Shown here: positions 1 through 11,429 of the stretch, in pieces
Numbering within the stretch: the first letter of the stretch is position 1
Layout of the letters: each line of letters starts with the position of its first letter
DNA from: Tetrapyrgos nigripes
Lineage: Eukaryota > Basidiomycota > Agaricomycetes > Agaricales > Campanellaceae
Length of the DNA stretch: 64,000 nt
Direction of reading: 5' to 3'
Assembly: GCA_013368315.1 (NCBI GenBank)
Contig: JAACJM010000052.1
Location: forward strand, 248,001-312,000
Translations under genes and position numbers: made by a program
Notes under the pieces: generated by a model
What the model was told of the DNA's origin: nothing
The model's input: only the letters and a program-made list of their open reading frames with translations
The model's database searches: none

Positions 1-493
1 CTAATAAGTAGATGTTCTACAATTTGTTCTTCAAAAACTACATAGTCTTCTGTACGACAAGGTTACTTTTGTGCTGAACTAACATAACAATAGTCTAAGT
101 CTGACTGGTGTTTGCATATAAACACTCCGTCTTCAATTCCTAGCTCTGTGTAACCTGCTTTGAGCTTTTTGGGTGGATCTATGATGGCATTGGGTTTGGT
201 TATCAGTACCCATGTCCCGTTAGTACAGAGTTCCAGAATCCATGGCAAGTCAGTACCGCAACAGTCACTCACTGGCAGTCAGCATGAACAAAACAGATGC
301 TTCAAGCCTTGGTACTCATCCCTCCGGAATGTATCCCCAAACTATGCTCTGCCTTGTTGTCCTTGAACAGCAGTGCACTGTCTTTCAGCGAGCAATAACT
401 TGTTGGAGACATGTACCGTCGAGGCATACTATATATGCACTGGAAGGTAATCCTTTGAAAAACCCAGCCATTTAAGTAAGTAATGGTGAAACA
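1..493. other. No gene recognised at the left edge
   Basis: Short open frames exist on both strands, but none resembles a known protein or shows a convincing splice pattern. The segment lies directly downstream, in the gene's sense, of the phospholipase D-like fragment. It should have held that gene's later exons, but I could not find them here. Confidence 0.5.
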
Positions 494-502
494 TCACTCA
501 CT

Positions 503-694
503 GAAGATAGGATCAAAGAGAATGCGAGCACCATGACTCGGAACTCCACAGGCACTTCCCTCTGCAGAAGTCCTAGCAGGAAACTCCACAGAAAATGGCG
601 CATGACCCAGCCAAGTTGCTTTTACCTTTTGTGCATCGTCGCCTTCATGGTTCCACGTTGGCTTTCGTGAGGGGAAGAGAGAGGGAACATTCAT
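503..694 (-). pseudogene. NAPE-PLD-like metallo-beta-lactamase fold fragment
   Basis: The minus-strand frame contains KVKATWLGHAPFSVEFP and then ARILFDPIFS. These match the start of the metallo-beta-lactamase fold of N-acyl-phosphatidylethanolamine-hydrolysing phospholipase D, whose family members read WLGHA...EFP...RVLFDPVFSDRCSP. The match stops at a good donor (GTGAGT straight after ...FDPIFS). The next expected exon, with DRCSP and later the zinc-binding HxHxDH motif, is not visible in the following 500 bases. The usual N-terminal ~50-100 residues are also missing: an ATG opens only ten or so residues before the conserved KPTW. I therefore read it as a gene fragment. An intact gene running past the window's left edge with a long first intron is possible but less likely. 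Confidence 0.5.
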
Positions 695-1015
695 CTAGTG
701 GTTGTTATGTATATAAATACTGATTCCCTAAATTTCAAATAAATGCTTCAAACATCCTGAACTGACTGCTGGAAGTACAAAAAGAGGACATAAAAGAACT
801 GTCGTTTATCCCTCCCTAATCGTGTCGACACTGCCTTGATACTTGATTGGACAAAGAGCATTCTGGGTCTGGCTTCATGTTTCCTGGAAGAAGATTCAGT
901 AGTTGGTTTGAGTGATGAAGGAAGGTGAATAACCTGCTTCAAACTTAGCTCAGGAATCTTCCAATTTTCTGATATGATTGTCCTGCATGATTACTGTTGT
1001 CGTGTGGATCTGATT
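695..1015. other. Intergenic, nothing recognised
   Basis: AT-rich sequence between the phospholipase fragment and the C-terminal end of the DUF6535 relic. No coding exon, RNA gene or repeat was recognised. Confidence 0.5.
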
Positions 1016-4000
1016 CTATGTAATACATAGTTGTCCATCTGTTCCATCTACTGGACCATCTGCCATGGTCAGTTTACCCCCATTGTCTTCACGCAGTTCT
1101 GACAACACTAGATGACACCTCTCAAGTAAACTCTGTTCTCCTTTTGCGATATCCAATGAATAAGGATCTGGGCCCTCTTCATGATTCTTTCCTAGCGTAT
1201 CTGAAAGGACTGTAGCGCATTTTGGACTAGTGATCCACTCCCACTCCCACTCCCACTTATTGGAGGCTGGCTCCCAACTAAAGACTTTGAAGGGAACAAT
1301 AATGCTCTTGAGTTCCTGATACCAACTCCATCTTCTGTCTTCACCATCTTGAGTTTTCCAAGAGTGGACGCGATCAGAAACACTTTGTGCTAAACGCAGT
1401 TGACTGGTTTCATCCACTGCTCCCGTCAGAATCCGGACAAGGTTGCTACACGGTGAACAATAGATGAACTCTAGTCGTGGAAGTGGGATGTGTTCCCGTG
1501 ATGGGATAATTACTTGTGCTATCATGGTGATTATAAGGGAGCTGTGATATGACTCTATTGGAGACAAGAAGGGGAATTTCCCAGGGAGATAGTCTTCTAG
1601 AATATGACGTTCTGCTTGGTCCAAAACTGGCTGACAAGTAGGGTGTGGGAACACTGCGTGCACATCAAGATATGATGAGCGTTTTATCCTGAAGATGTCC
1701 TGAAGATACTACAAAGCGCTGAGGATATCTTGATAGATCAGAGCATCTTCAAGATATCTTCAGAATACACCACTGATTATATTTTCATCTGCACCCAGTG
1801 GAACGTGGAGGAGAAAGGACGAGAAGCTCCAACAATCCGATCAAATAGGATGAGAGACATAATGTCTCTGGTCAAGAGATAATGCTCATGATTCTGAATG
1901 GGCAAGTGTGAATGTCGTAGGGCTTCCCAAAGAGACAGGAGAAAACTGGGGTCATCCCACAGGAAGTCAGAAGCCATGAGATAATTGCTTGTCAACAAAA
2001 GACAAACTGCCTTCAAAGCTAGACTGGCCTTGTCACTGCCATCACGGAGAGCCTTCAGGATATAATCCCCAGCACGTAGCATGTCGTGACTACTAAAACC
2101 TATCATGGAAGAATCGGCCGGGCACTGTTCGAGTCAATCGATGTTGTTGCAGAAGTAGGACAGGACAAATTCATCAGGAAAAACTCCAACTGAGAATTTG
2201 TACAATATACATACAAATGTTGTAGTAGCAGTAGTATGGTAGTCAAAATTTGAGAAAATTTGTCCAAACTCAGATGTATTTGGTTGTACTCTGCTGTATG
2301 TGTAGAATCATTGATGATGATTGACGTACTGAGATTTCTTTTTGCTATGGGTTGTACCAGTGATATGAGGGAATATGGGGAAAGGAGATGTGAATGTATT
2401 CCTACAGTACACAACACATAGAGCAGTATATAAATATTGACCAGTCTCATGTGTACCATTATCCATCCTCTGTTACAATGCGCTGACAAGTAATCCACTA
2501 TCATCACAATCATGGCATCTATGCATGGTATTGACATCAGGAGCTGGGAGAAATAGACATAAAATAGTGTACTCACCTCAGCAGGAGCTCTTCATTGTGT
2601 CCTATAGAAATAAGCTTGTATAAGGTGGCAAACCAAGTCGCGAATCATATTCCTGACCCAAAATTCACTTACCCAGAGTGACTATTTGGTCAAATCTTTT
2701 TTGATTGTTCACTTGCTAAGATGTCAACGGCATGTAGACAATGACCAAGGTCGATGGAAAGCGTCTCGACAGCATTGGCAACGCTCGGGCAATGTTATAC
2801 CAGCCCTAAACTCAACTGTCAGTGTCTTTCTTCACTTTCTTAGCGTGATTCACAAATTTCATCTATCAGTACCTACTGTAACCTGTAATACTGCTGTATA
2901 CAGACCGTACCGTACTGTACAATGTTGGACGCAACCAGTATGGTACCTGTACAAATACTGCCATATCAGTATACTGTGCGAAAGGACTTGGAAAACTATG
3001 TAAATTGTGGTTTGAGCCTGGGGTACACTCTGACGGGTAAAGCAGAGGACTGAATAGTAAGGCAAATGAAAATGTGTTCTTGAAGGGGAAACACGCCAGC
3101 TTGAGGGTATAAATTGACAGTTTGAGGGACTTGGAAGTTTTCGGTGCAATGAGAAGCGAAGATGTGGCTTGATTGACGTCATTGACTGTACAGCTACACG
3201 TGTCTGAGTTTGAATACACAATCACATGTGGACTTCCGTTGATTTTCGTCTGCGTCTTTCTTTCTTCCTTCCCTCCACCTATCCACTCCCTTTTTCAAAG
3301 TCTTCTGGTGTCTTCTTTCAAGACTACTCTTCTGTGCAAACAAATGGCCCATTGTTCCAACCTGCATCATTCTCCCCCTGCTTCCCAATGGCAGCGCATG
3401 ACAGTTTAAAGTGAGTCTTTCCCATCTGCTAATCAGCCTTCATCGTGTATTAATACTGGTGGACCATTCTGTCCAGCTCTAGTGATGTGCCATATCTATG
3501 TCAGTCGTCATTGGAAGTCTTCAGCGCTGGGTATAGGTGCGCAATCTTTTCACTGTCATGTCAATCATCTGCTGATGTATTTGTTGTTATCTTTCTGCCT
3601 TCAAGTTGGGTTTGGTATGTCCGCACTGTATTCTATCTTGTGGTGTTTGTGTTGCAACTGCTGACTGGTGCGTCTGCCCAACATATGCCTCACTGCAATA
3701 TTTATATTGATCACAGACTGCTCGACATACAGTTATCCCACCTCTGATGCTTACATGGCATGTACCTTGTAGAGCTGGTGGGCCCATTATACTCTCCCTT
3801 CATGTCGGCCGTTGATTGATCCTCTTTAATGTAGCACGCCAATCTCCTTAAGGTGATGATATCTCATTGAACTGAGTTGGGACAGGAGATCATTGGCTGT
3901 TGTGTTATGGGTTGGTGTACATTATGTGTATGTACAAAGTGCCATGTATTAGGTATGCCAGTCAATATATACATCCTGCTCTCTCTTCTATCTCTTTACT

Positions 4001-6240
4001 GCATTGTGTTCCATCCCGAAAACTGTGTCAGATCCTCGAGAATTGTTGTATTATTTCTTGTTATATCGGTATGATATCCTGCATAATTCTTGTGAAATCT
4101 ACAGGGGGGCTGATGGAAGTAGATGATATACTACCATATTGTAAAATTGGTATTTTTTCGCCACATTTCTGCCATTTACGTCAATATATAACCAAATTCT
4201 CAGATGAGGTCTTTCCTGATGTTGTCTTAATTGTCTACACTCCACTGCACTTGGGTCATCGGATAACGCAGTTGGAACAGACTGTTACAGACATGAACAG
4301 TTCCATGTATTGAACCATGACAATATCTGTGGTGGGAGTATGCGTGATTTTGCACGGGTATTTGAGCCAAAGCAATGGGTTGACGGATTGGTCAGAGAGA
4401 GTTTGAGTGAGACAGGTGTCTTTGATAGTCGTCCTTTTTGCGTCAGGATATATTGCTTCACATGTTGCTTTGAATTCATGGGGAAGGATTCCTGAGGCTA
4501 CGAGGTCTTCAATGATGAGAAGGTATTTGAGGAGGACGTGTAATTGTGTAGACTCCCAGATGGGATCATTTTGGAGACGAGAGATGAGGTTCTCAACAAC
4601 TACCAGCTGTTGATACGGATTGACTGAGGTACACCCTTCTTCAACAACCTCAGCCAATTCTTTTGAAGGAATTGGATAAGATCCCACACAAATCCTGTTG
4701 GCCTTAGTAACACGAACGAAGACCATAGGTCATCCAATTCCAGCTAAAACTCTTTGTGCAAGCGCAAATGAATTCCGCAACTGCTCAGATGTCATGTTTG
4801 TCGCAGACTTCCTTCTCTGTATCAGTATCTCGCCGACGAGATTGATGGATTTGCGGATGCTGAACACCCAGCTAAGACGCATGAGAGCAAAGGCTGAATA
4901 CATGGTCTTTTCATCAAGAGCATGAAGGTGATTGTTCCCCATTATGCGTCCTATAAGGTTCTGGTACATGCTAGCGTGAGCACTGGCTAGTTGCATATCG
5001 TCTAGCAACCAATACGTATAAGGGCTGGAGTCTCGCCGTAGCTTGTGAAGGCCAGGCACCATACTTTGGTTCTGGAGGTTGCCACCTTGGACCAGCATAT
5101 AAGCCAGAGACCAGAGAGCTCGAGGACACGCTACACACCCTCGGGCTCGAAATGAAGGGTCAGTCCAATTGTCAGCCTTCATGAGAAACCGGTCGATACA
5201 AGACAGAATGTTGACTTCTGGATCAGACGACTCCAGAAGAGGATAAGTTCTGCATTCGTTACATAAACGTAGTCAGAACGAGGCTGCATTATGGCATCCG
5301 GGATTGCTTCAATGAAAGGTAACAGCTCCGTGTTGTCTATCAAGGACTGCATAGTGTAAACTATGGCTCTCTTGTCGCGCTCCACCGGATTTTGCAGCGA
5401 TTTTTCAAGCATGGCTTCGGTCAAGGTCTGGTCTGAACGATTAAGACTATGCCTGCGAGCCAGGAAACCCTTCATGAAATGCCAAAATGCAGCAGAAAGA
5501 GGTGTATGGTATGGTGCATCGTGATAGAGTAATGGAAGGCAGGTGAGGGTGATATAGACGGCGACAAAGACGCCCAACACACCAGCCATCACATATTTCA
5601 ATGGCCAATTGACTGGGAGGAGGAAGGCGACTAAACTGGCGAAGAAGAATACCAGGGAGACATGGAGTAGGATAGAAATTGCATCAACAAAGGAATGCAT
5701 CCCAAAATCCCGTAGTCCCAGATACATGAATGCTAGAGCCTTGGCCTGGCGGACAGGAGAGGGCCGCGAGTTTGTTTTATGGATGAAGTCTCGAGTCCAC
5801 TGTTGGACAAAGGTGGCAAGCAGGGAGCATGTAAGCGCCAGTGCAAGACTAAGAAACCAAAGTGTGCTGCAGACAACTGCCGACACGGGAGGTTCGAAGT
5901 CAGGGGAAGGCTGCGGCGGTGTCGACGTCCCATTGAGTGCTGATGACAACTGTTGGGAAATTTGGGAGAGTAAAGCAACGGTACTTTGGGCAGGATCGTC
6001 CTGGAGCGTTTTATAGCTTTCAATAATGAAAGCAGTAAGACTTGTAGAATAAAGGGCGGACTACGGGGTCGTTAAAATATATTCAACGTCTCTTCAGTCA
6101 AATTGTACGCAAGAATAGCAGCATTCCATCCATATCCTCCTTCCATCCCTTAAGTAAATCCTCATCGTATCTCCAAGCTTCTCCAATGTAGACAGTCTAC
6201 AACTTTGTTGGGGCATCTTTGCTGAGCGTTGCATGGTCTG
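1016..6240 (-). pseudogene. DUF6535 family membrane protein, copy 1, disrupted
   Basis: Reading the minus strand from ~6240 to 1016 gives a DUF6535 protein in pieces. First comes an EAWRYDEDLLKGWKEDMD-type N-terminus (~6150). Then an exon with the LTAFIIESYKTLQDDPAQ motif and membrane segments (LWFLSLALALTCSLLATFVQQW, 6035-5180). Then come middle pieces (5182-4730 and 4726-4300) and C-terminal pieces (2150-1777 and 1663-1016) that align with copy 2 at 50.2-53.1 kb. Damage seen: a TAG where copy 2 has TGG in the first exon; a changed donor after MDGMLLF (copy 2 has TTC|GTACGT, this copy TTCTTGCGTAC); several frame breaks around 5180 and 4730; and ~2.1 kb of unrelated DNA between the middle and C-terminal parts. 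DUF6535 proteins are common in Agaricomycetes and have no established function. Confidence is high for family and for decay, lower for exact ends. Confidence 0.8.
2160..4295. mobile_element. Insertion of ~2.1 kb splitting DUF6535 copy 1
   Basis: Copy 2 runs straight through the region coding MVQCIF/FCTNFDR. In copy 1 the matching left part ends near 4300 (MVQYM) and the right part resumes near 2155 (FCNNID), leaving about 2.1 kb of foreign sequence. The insert is AT-rich, with no long open frame, no recognised transposase or reverse transcriptase, and no clear terminal inverted repeat or target-site duplication that I can see. A decayed non-autonomous transposon is the natural reading, but an unrelated genomic insertion is possible. 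Confidence 0.5.
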
Positions 6241-6912
6241 TAGAAGATCCCAGATCAAGTAGATAAGAGGGAAGAAGAGCGCAGAGAGTCTGCAGCTCTA
6301 AATCGAGATATTCTAGAAGTGCCGTGGGTTTGAGGAAGACTTCAAATACTAGAATGGATTAGTTCAGTCAGACTAAAGGTACAAGGACGTCCATACCCTT
6401 CTTCAGCCATCGTACCAGCAACATGGCAACAGGCAAACTACAAGTAGCGCCCAAGATATTGATCTTGCCGCCCATACATGTGGACAAAGTATATTATGGC
6501 CCATTGGCAGGGTTCGTTCAAACTTTTGATGTTTTGGGTGTGTATTTGGAGCAGAGAATAGTGTTCTAAGAGAGTTTCAAGGTCACCCTCGGGTACATGA
6601 GTAAAGCCAAGCTAGTCAGCTAGTCATTGTCGCGGGAAGGTTAACGGCCGAACTACTCATGTGTTTTCCACAACCCGAATTTTTTCCTCGGACTAGTACT
6701 CTCCAAGTACTATCAACTGCTGGGGGCTACAAAGCAGTCGTTTTCGGCGACGGAAACCGAGAATCGCCATTTCGTTACCCAGAGTTTCCCCAAAGTCGTC
6801 AACTTGGACATACATGTGCCGAAGCGCTGTCCTGTAAACCTGAAACGCGACAAGCAAACACATTCCCTTTCCTTCTCAACCGGCTCAGCTGTAGTGTCAA
6901 AGGTTGCCCAAG
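6241..6912. other. Intergenic between DUF6535 copy 1 and the esterase
   Basis: About 670 bases without a recognised gene. It should hold the esterase promoter; no clear TATA box was seen. Pyrimidine-rich sequence precedes the esterase start. Confidence 0.5.
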
Positions 6913-9900
6913 ATGAATCCCCTTACACGCAATGTCGGTCTCCGAGTTGGCCCTATAGTCCTGGAAACACTTGTGAAGCACTACTTTGAAAGAATCAAGG
7001 AGGGTATACAAACTTCGGCCAAGGAAGTTACAGCAAAGGACGGAAAAGAAGGCGATTCTGAAGACCTCGTTCAGTTGAGGCAAGATGAGTTGTTGTATGA
7101 CGAGGCGTTTAACATCATCAAGGTGTGTCTACTGAAGGCGTGTATTTTCGATCCTGTAGTCTAATGATGCGCTTTGCCTGATTATAGGCTTTTCTGGCAG
7201 CTGCTGCGCTGTAAGTACGAGACTGATCTTCCCACCAAAAGAGGCTAACATTGAGAACTATAGGCACACAGTTGAAGAACTTCAGAGTAGGTGTACTTCG
7301 TTCGTTTGCCCCGGTTGCTCCAGTCTGACCGTCATTTGGAAGACTTTTCCAACACACGCACGCCATCTCCGCCCTGGGTTCATGTCATACGGCTTGTAGT
7401 GCCCATGTCAAGTTGCGATGAGGCCGCGGTGCATCTTACTAAAGCGTTGGGAGGAGAAGATGTTGCACGGAAAGTGGTTGGTGGGGTCAAGTGGTGGCAG
7501 ATTAGGGCTGTGAGCGGGTGAGGATTTTGTCATTTTACTTGATCTAGGACTCGGCTCTCATGGATCATCGGATACAGGGTGGATGCAGAGTGGATTACGG
7601 CCAAGAAAGACTGGCAAGATGCGAAGAAGAGACATAAAATGCAGGAGAAAATGAAGCAAGAAAATGGAGACAGCGAGATATACCCCGAAGATAGCGCAAA
7701 TGATGGCTCGGCGCAGGATTACGAACAGGACATGGACAGGATGCGATGTATATTGTATCTTCATGGAGGTGAGGTTTTTCTCTCATTGATCTGTCTCTAC
7801 TATGCTAAACGTCTTTCAGGCGGTTATTATTTTGGTAGCGTTGATCAAGAAAGGTACTTGATATTACCTCTCAATGCTCCATCTTTTACTGACTTCTGTG
7901 AAGATACAGCATTCAGCGTTATGCTCGCAAAATCAATGGCAGGGTTTTTGGTAAGTCTTCACTGCAATGATCTCGTTTCTACCTTATGGACCGTCATTTG
8001 CAGCCATCAATTACCGGCTTGCTCCTCAATACCCCTTTCCTTGTGCAATACAAGATGCTTTGGCTGCCTGTAAGTTGATCTTCGACCTTGGGTTGACTAG
8101 TACTCAGCGCAATCGTCTGCAGACCTGTATTTGATCCGACCGCCGCCTGATGCACAGCATAAACCTATCAAGCCCAGTCACATTGTCGTGGCTGGCGACT
8201 CTGCAGGTGAGAGTACTCGGAAACGGTTTCCCGAATCCAGTCTTACACGCATTCTGCGGCAGGTGGCGGTCTCTCGCTCGCTCTACTCCAAGTGCTTCGA
8301 GACTCGGACTTACCCTTACCTGCTGGCGGTGTTCTGATATCACCTTGGTGTGATCTAACTCACTCTTTCCCAAGCATTCACATAAACACCGCTACGGACG
8401 TCATTCCTCAGTATGGGCTATCTCTGCATAAGCCCAGCCCATTGTGGCCTCCACCTTCTGATGAAATAACAGTCAGAATACGAAGTGGGCTACGACATCG
8501 CATTCGCCATACCCTTGGCAAAGTTCATCATGACCATCCGTCGAGTCTGAAGCTCCCACAGCAATCGTCATCTGCTTCCATTCCACCGTCTCCGACGGCT
8601 TCCCTGATGCCTGTTGATGTAGGGACCACTACGCCTTTCCCATCTGTTGACCCGAATGCAGAACCTCTGGAAAATCAAAACAATCAGAAAGTTTCACTGA
8701 CGGCTTCAAATGGCGAGGTACTGACGGTCGAACAACAAGTGCAGTTCTACACATTGAATAATCTGGTCACCCATCCTTTGGTCAGCCCAGCACTGTCATA
8801 TCTCGGTGGTCTTCCGCCTTTGTTATTCATTGCCAGCGATAAGGAGGTGCTGAGAGACGAGATCATTTATACGTGAGTCACGCTGTCTGACTTCTTGTCC
8901 TATCTATCGCTGCGCCATCGAATACTAAGATGCTGTGTCTGATAGGGCCCATAAGGCAGCCAATCCAGAAAAATTTCCAATCAAGAACGAAGTTAGGGCA
9001 ATGTATCCCGCTTTGAATGAAATCGAAAGTCGGTACGGACCTACGCCCGTCCATCTACAGGTCTATGATGGTGAGCTAGTACTACTACTTGCATTGATAT
9101 CCGTCTACCAAGTGTCAAACTCTGACGTCCTAAGAACCAGTCCAGCTGACTTCTTTTCTATTTTTTCTTCACCAGACACTGCCCATGTGCTGCCTGTCCT
9201 GTTTTCTTTCACGACTCCCGCCAAGTTCTGCTTCCGAGCGATTGCTTCTTTCTGCAAATATGTCACAGGCATGTCGAATACGCCGTCCGTCTCGGAATCT
9301 AAGAGTTCCCTTTCAAGTGGGTCAGGGGTCTCGCGTGGCTCTACAGTCAAGATAATCAGGTCTATCAAATCTAAAAGCAGTCTCCGAGGTAAAGGCAGCA
9401 TCTTTACTTCACCTGAACACAAGAGATCTCAAGACTCCACTGGAGATCCCAACCGGTCGCCTGCGTCTAAGAGTCTGACGAGGTCGATTTCAGACAATTT
9501 CCGCAGCATTGCCCAGAAAAGATCCTTGTCTCGGACCAGATCTCCTCCTCCTGGGCAAGGAGATATACCACCTCTCCCACCTCTGCCCCTTACTGATTCA
9601 CCACTTACCACACCACTGGTCAACGAATCGACTTCCGTGTCTTCCGTGATGAATACAAGTATCAGCGACGGGAATACGGAAGTGACGATTCCATCAGAAT
9701 CTGCGGATTCTAAGGACCTAACAGGAGATGACGTAGTGTCTACTATGCCAAATCTCGGAGAACCAGCCAGGACATCATCGCCAACGCAAGTATGTCGTTT
9801 AGCTGGAGATCCAGTTATCTATTCGGAAACCGCTGTAAGTCGTGGTTTCTGCCAGTTGGTTCACGTTCCCGCGTCTAATCCACGACTGGTATGCGTGTTT

Positions 9901-10606
9901 CGTGTCTTAGGAATTCCCGTCCATGAGGACTGCTATGATTCGGGAACGTGTTTCCACACGAGGTGTCGTCCGTCCATTGGAGCCAGAGGAAGAACTGAAC
10001 GCGATGAAAGTTCCACCAGAGCTCATTGGTGAACTGTCTGAGCTGGCAGTGCGAAGATATATCGACGGTCTCAACAAGTACAACAAGAAGTTTAGTTCGA
10101 CGTTCAAACATATCGAGAAACATCGCCGCAGGAATTATGAAAAGGCGCAGAAAGACACTATCAAGAATATGAGCATCTTGCAGCATTCATTGGACCGGGA
10201 GGTACAGCAGAAACGGGAGGCAGAGCAGAATGGGACTAGAGATGTTGCAACGCCCGATCAGCATCAGCTCAAAGACGGGTTGCTTGCTTCGTCAGGATGG
10301 ATCTGGTCTTGGGCTCTTGATGACAAGGAACGCCCACCCCCGAGCAGCATTGTATCGAGGAGAGATGTTGACGAGGCACTGAGGTTGGCCAGGATTGCTG
10401 ACCTTTCAAATGATGGGAGTACAATGTCGGGGAACAACTTGTGGGGCATTGTCAACAATTTCTTGACACCCGGCTCCAAGAAGGATGCCATGCACGGGAT
10501 GAAAGAGGACCTCAAAGAGAAGGCGGAGACGAAGGCTTCCCCACCGAGACGTTCCTTATTTCCTCGCGTTGTTTCAGGAAAATCGTCAAGACGCGCACAC
10601 GAGTGA
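6913..10606 (+). CDS. Hormone-sensitive-lipase-like alpha/beta hydrolase with long C-terminal extension
   Basis: A serine esterase of the HSL (family IV) type, assembled from about ten exons. The ATG at 6913 opens MNPLTRNVGLRVGP. The oxyanion motif HGG-G is formed across an intron near 7770-7830 (YLHGG then GYYFGS). AINYRLAPQYPFP follows near 8005-8050. The nucleophile elbow GDSAGG spans an intron at ~8205. The acid is in ASDKEVLRDE (~8835) and the histidine in DTAHVLPVLF (~9180), again across an intron. A ~120-residue low-complexity insert (HKPSPLWPPP..., 8420-8720) separates elbow and acid. After the catalytic fold comes a Ser/Thr/Pro-rich region (9270-9830), then a charged, probably coiled-coil tail (10000-10200). 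The tail is unusual for a lipase and suggests regulation or anchoring. All catalytic residues are present, so it is probably active; its substrate is unknown. Confidence 0.85.
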
Positions 10607-11370
10607 ATAGGATGCTACGCCAAACGTGCATATTTATACTGTAATTTAGTCAGGGCATACTCCAGATAGAGCATGTATTTAGAGTAGAAAGCAGGTGTAC
10701 AACCAATGATGTCAGCGTCGTTGAACGTTGGCAGGAGGATGACGAAATGGAGGAATAAGTATATTTTTGGACGTATTTGCTGGGTAATTTAGCATATATA
10801 CTATTACAGTAGATACTGGTAATAGCATCATAATCGGTGGAAGAGACGCGGTAACAGCGAGGACGGGTCGAAACCTGCAGAGGACGCGGAGGAAGAGTAT
10901 TGACTTGGCGCTTACTCATCGCCACGCTGGTTGCGCGGGCAATGCCGCCCACCACCAACATTTACTCCTTCAAGACTTTTGCCTTTTCATTAGCATACAA
11001 CAACCTGTTGACTCGCAACCTGCACATCCACGGTTCTTTTCTCCTAAAGCAAACCTAAAACTCTCTTGAAACAGCACCATAACTCGAACCGAACTGTCTC
11101 TGCTCGAAACGCAGCTACAAGTGTACATGCCATACTCAACCCTGCTTCCGCCCCTAAAGCTTGTGGCAAAAAGCGATTTAGGTATAGAAGTCGTGAGGTT
11201 GAAGCGCAGTTGAAAACGGGTGGCGGTAAGATTGGGATCTGGACCTGAGAATTCCATTAGATCTGTCATGGGGTGCTCCTCTTTTTGGCTACCCTGATAT
11301 CACCTATTCTTCTGCAAGTTCTTTGCCTCGAGGTACAGTACATCGCTTTTGCTAATCGCCGACATCCAAC
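10607..11370. other. Intergenic between esterase and peroxidase
   Basis: Roughly 760 bases with short frames on both strands but no recognisable protein. It contains the esterase 3' end and the upstream region of the peroxidase gene. Confidence 0.5.
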
Positions 11371-11378
11371 TATAAAAG
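11371..11378 (+). promoter_or_regulatory. TATA box of the peroxidase gene
   Basis: TATAAAAG lies 52 bases before the peroxidase ATG, a spacing normal for a fungal core promoter with a short leader. Confidence 0.55.
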
Positions 11379-11429
11379 CTCCCGTTTCTCGCTGTGAGAT
11401 CCCACTCCAAATTCCACCCGCCTTTCAAC

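Noticed and set aside
3587..3787. Possible reverse transcriptase or GIY-YIG-like piece inside the inserted segment (minus strand, SEAYVGQTHQ)
   Set aside because: Only a few residues resemble the GIY-YIG motif of Penelope-type elements; there is no second motif and stops surround it. Not enough to call a transposon class.
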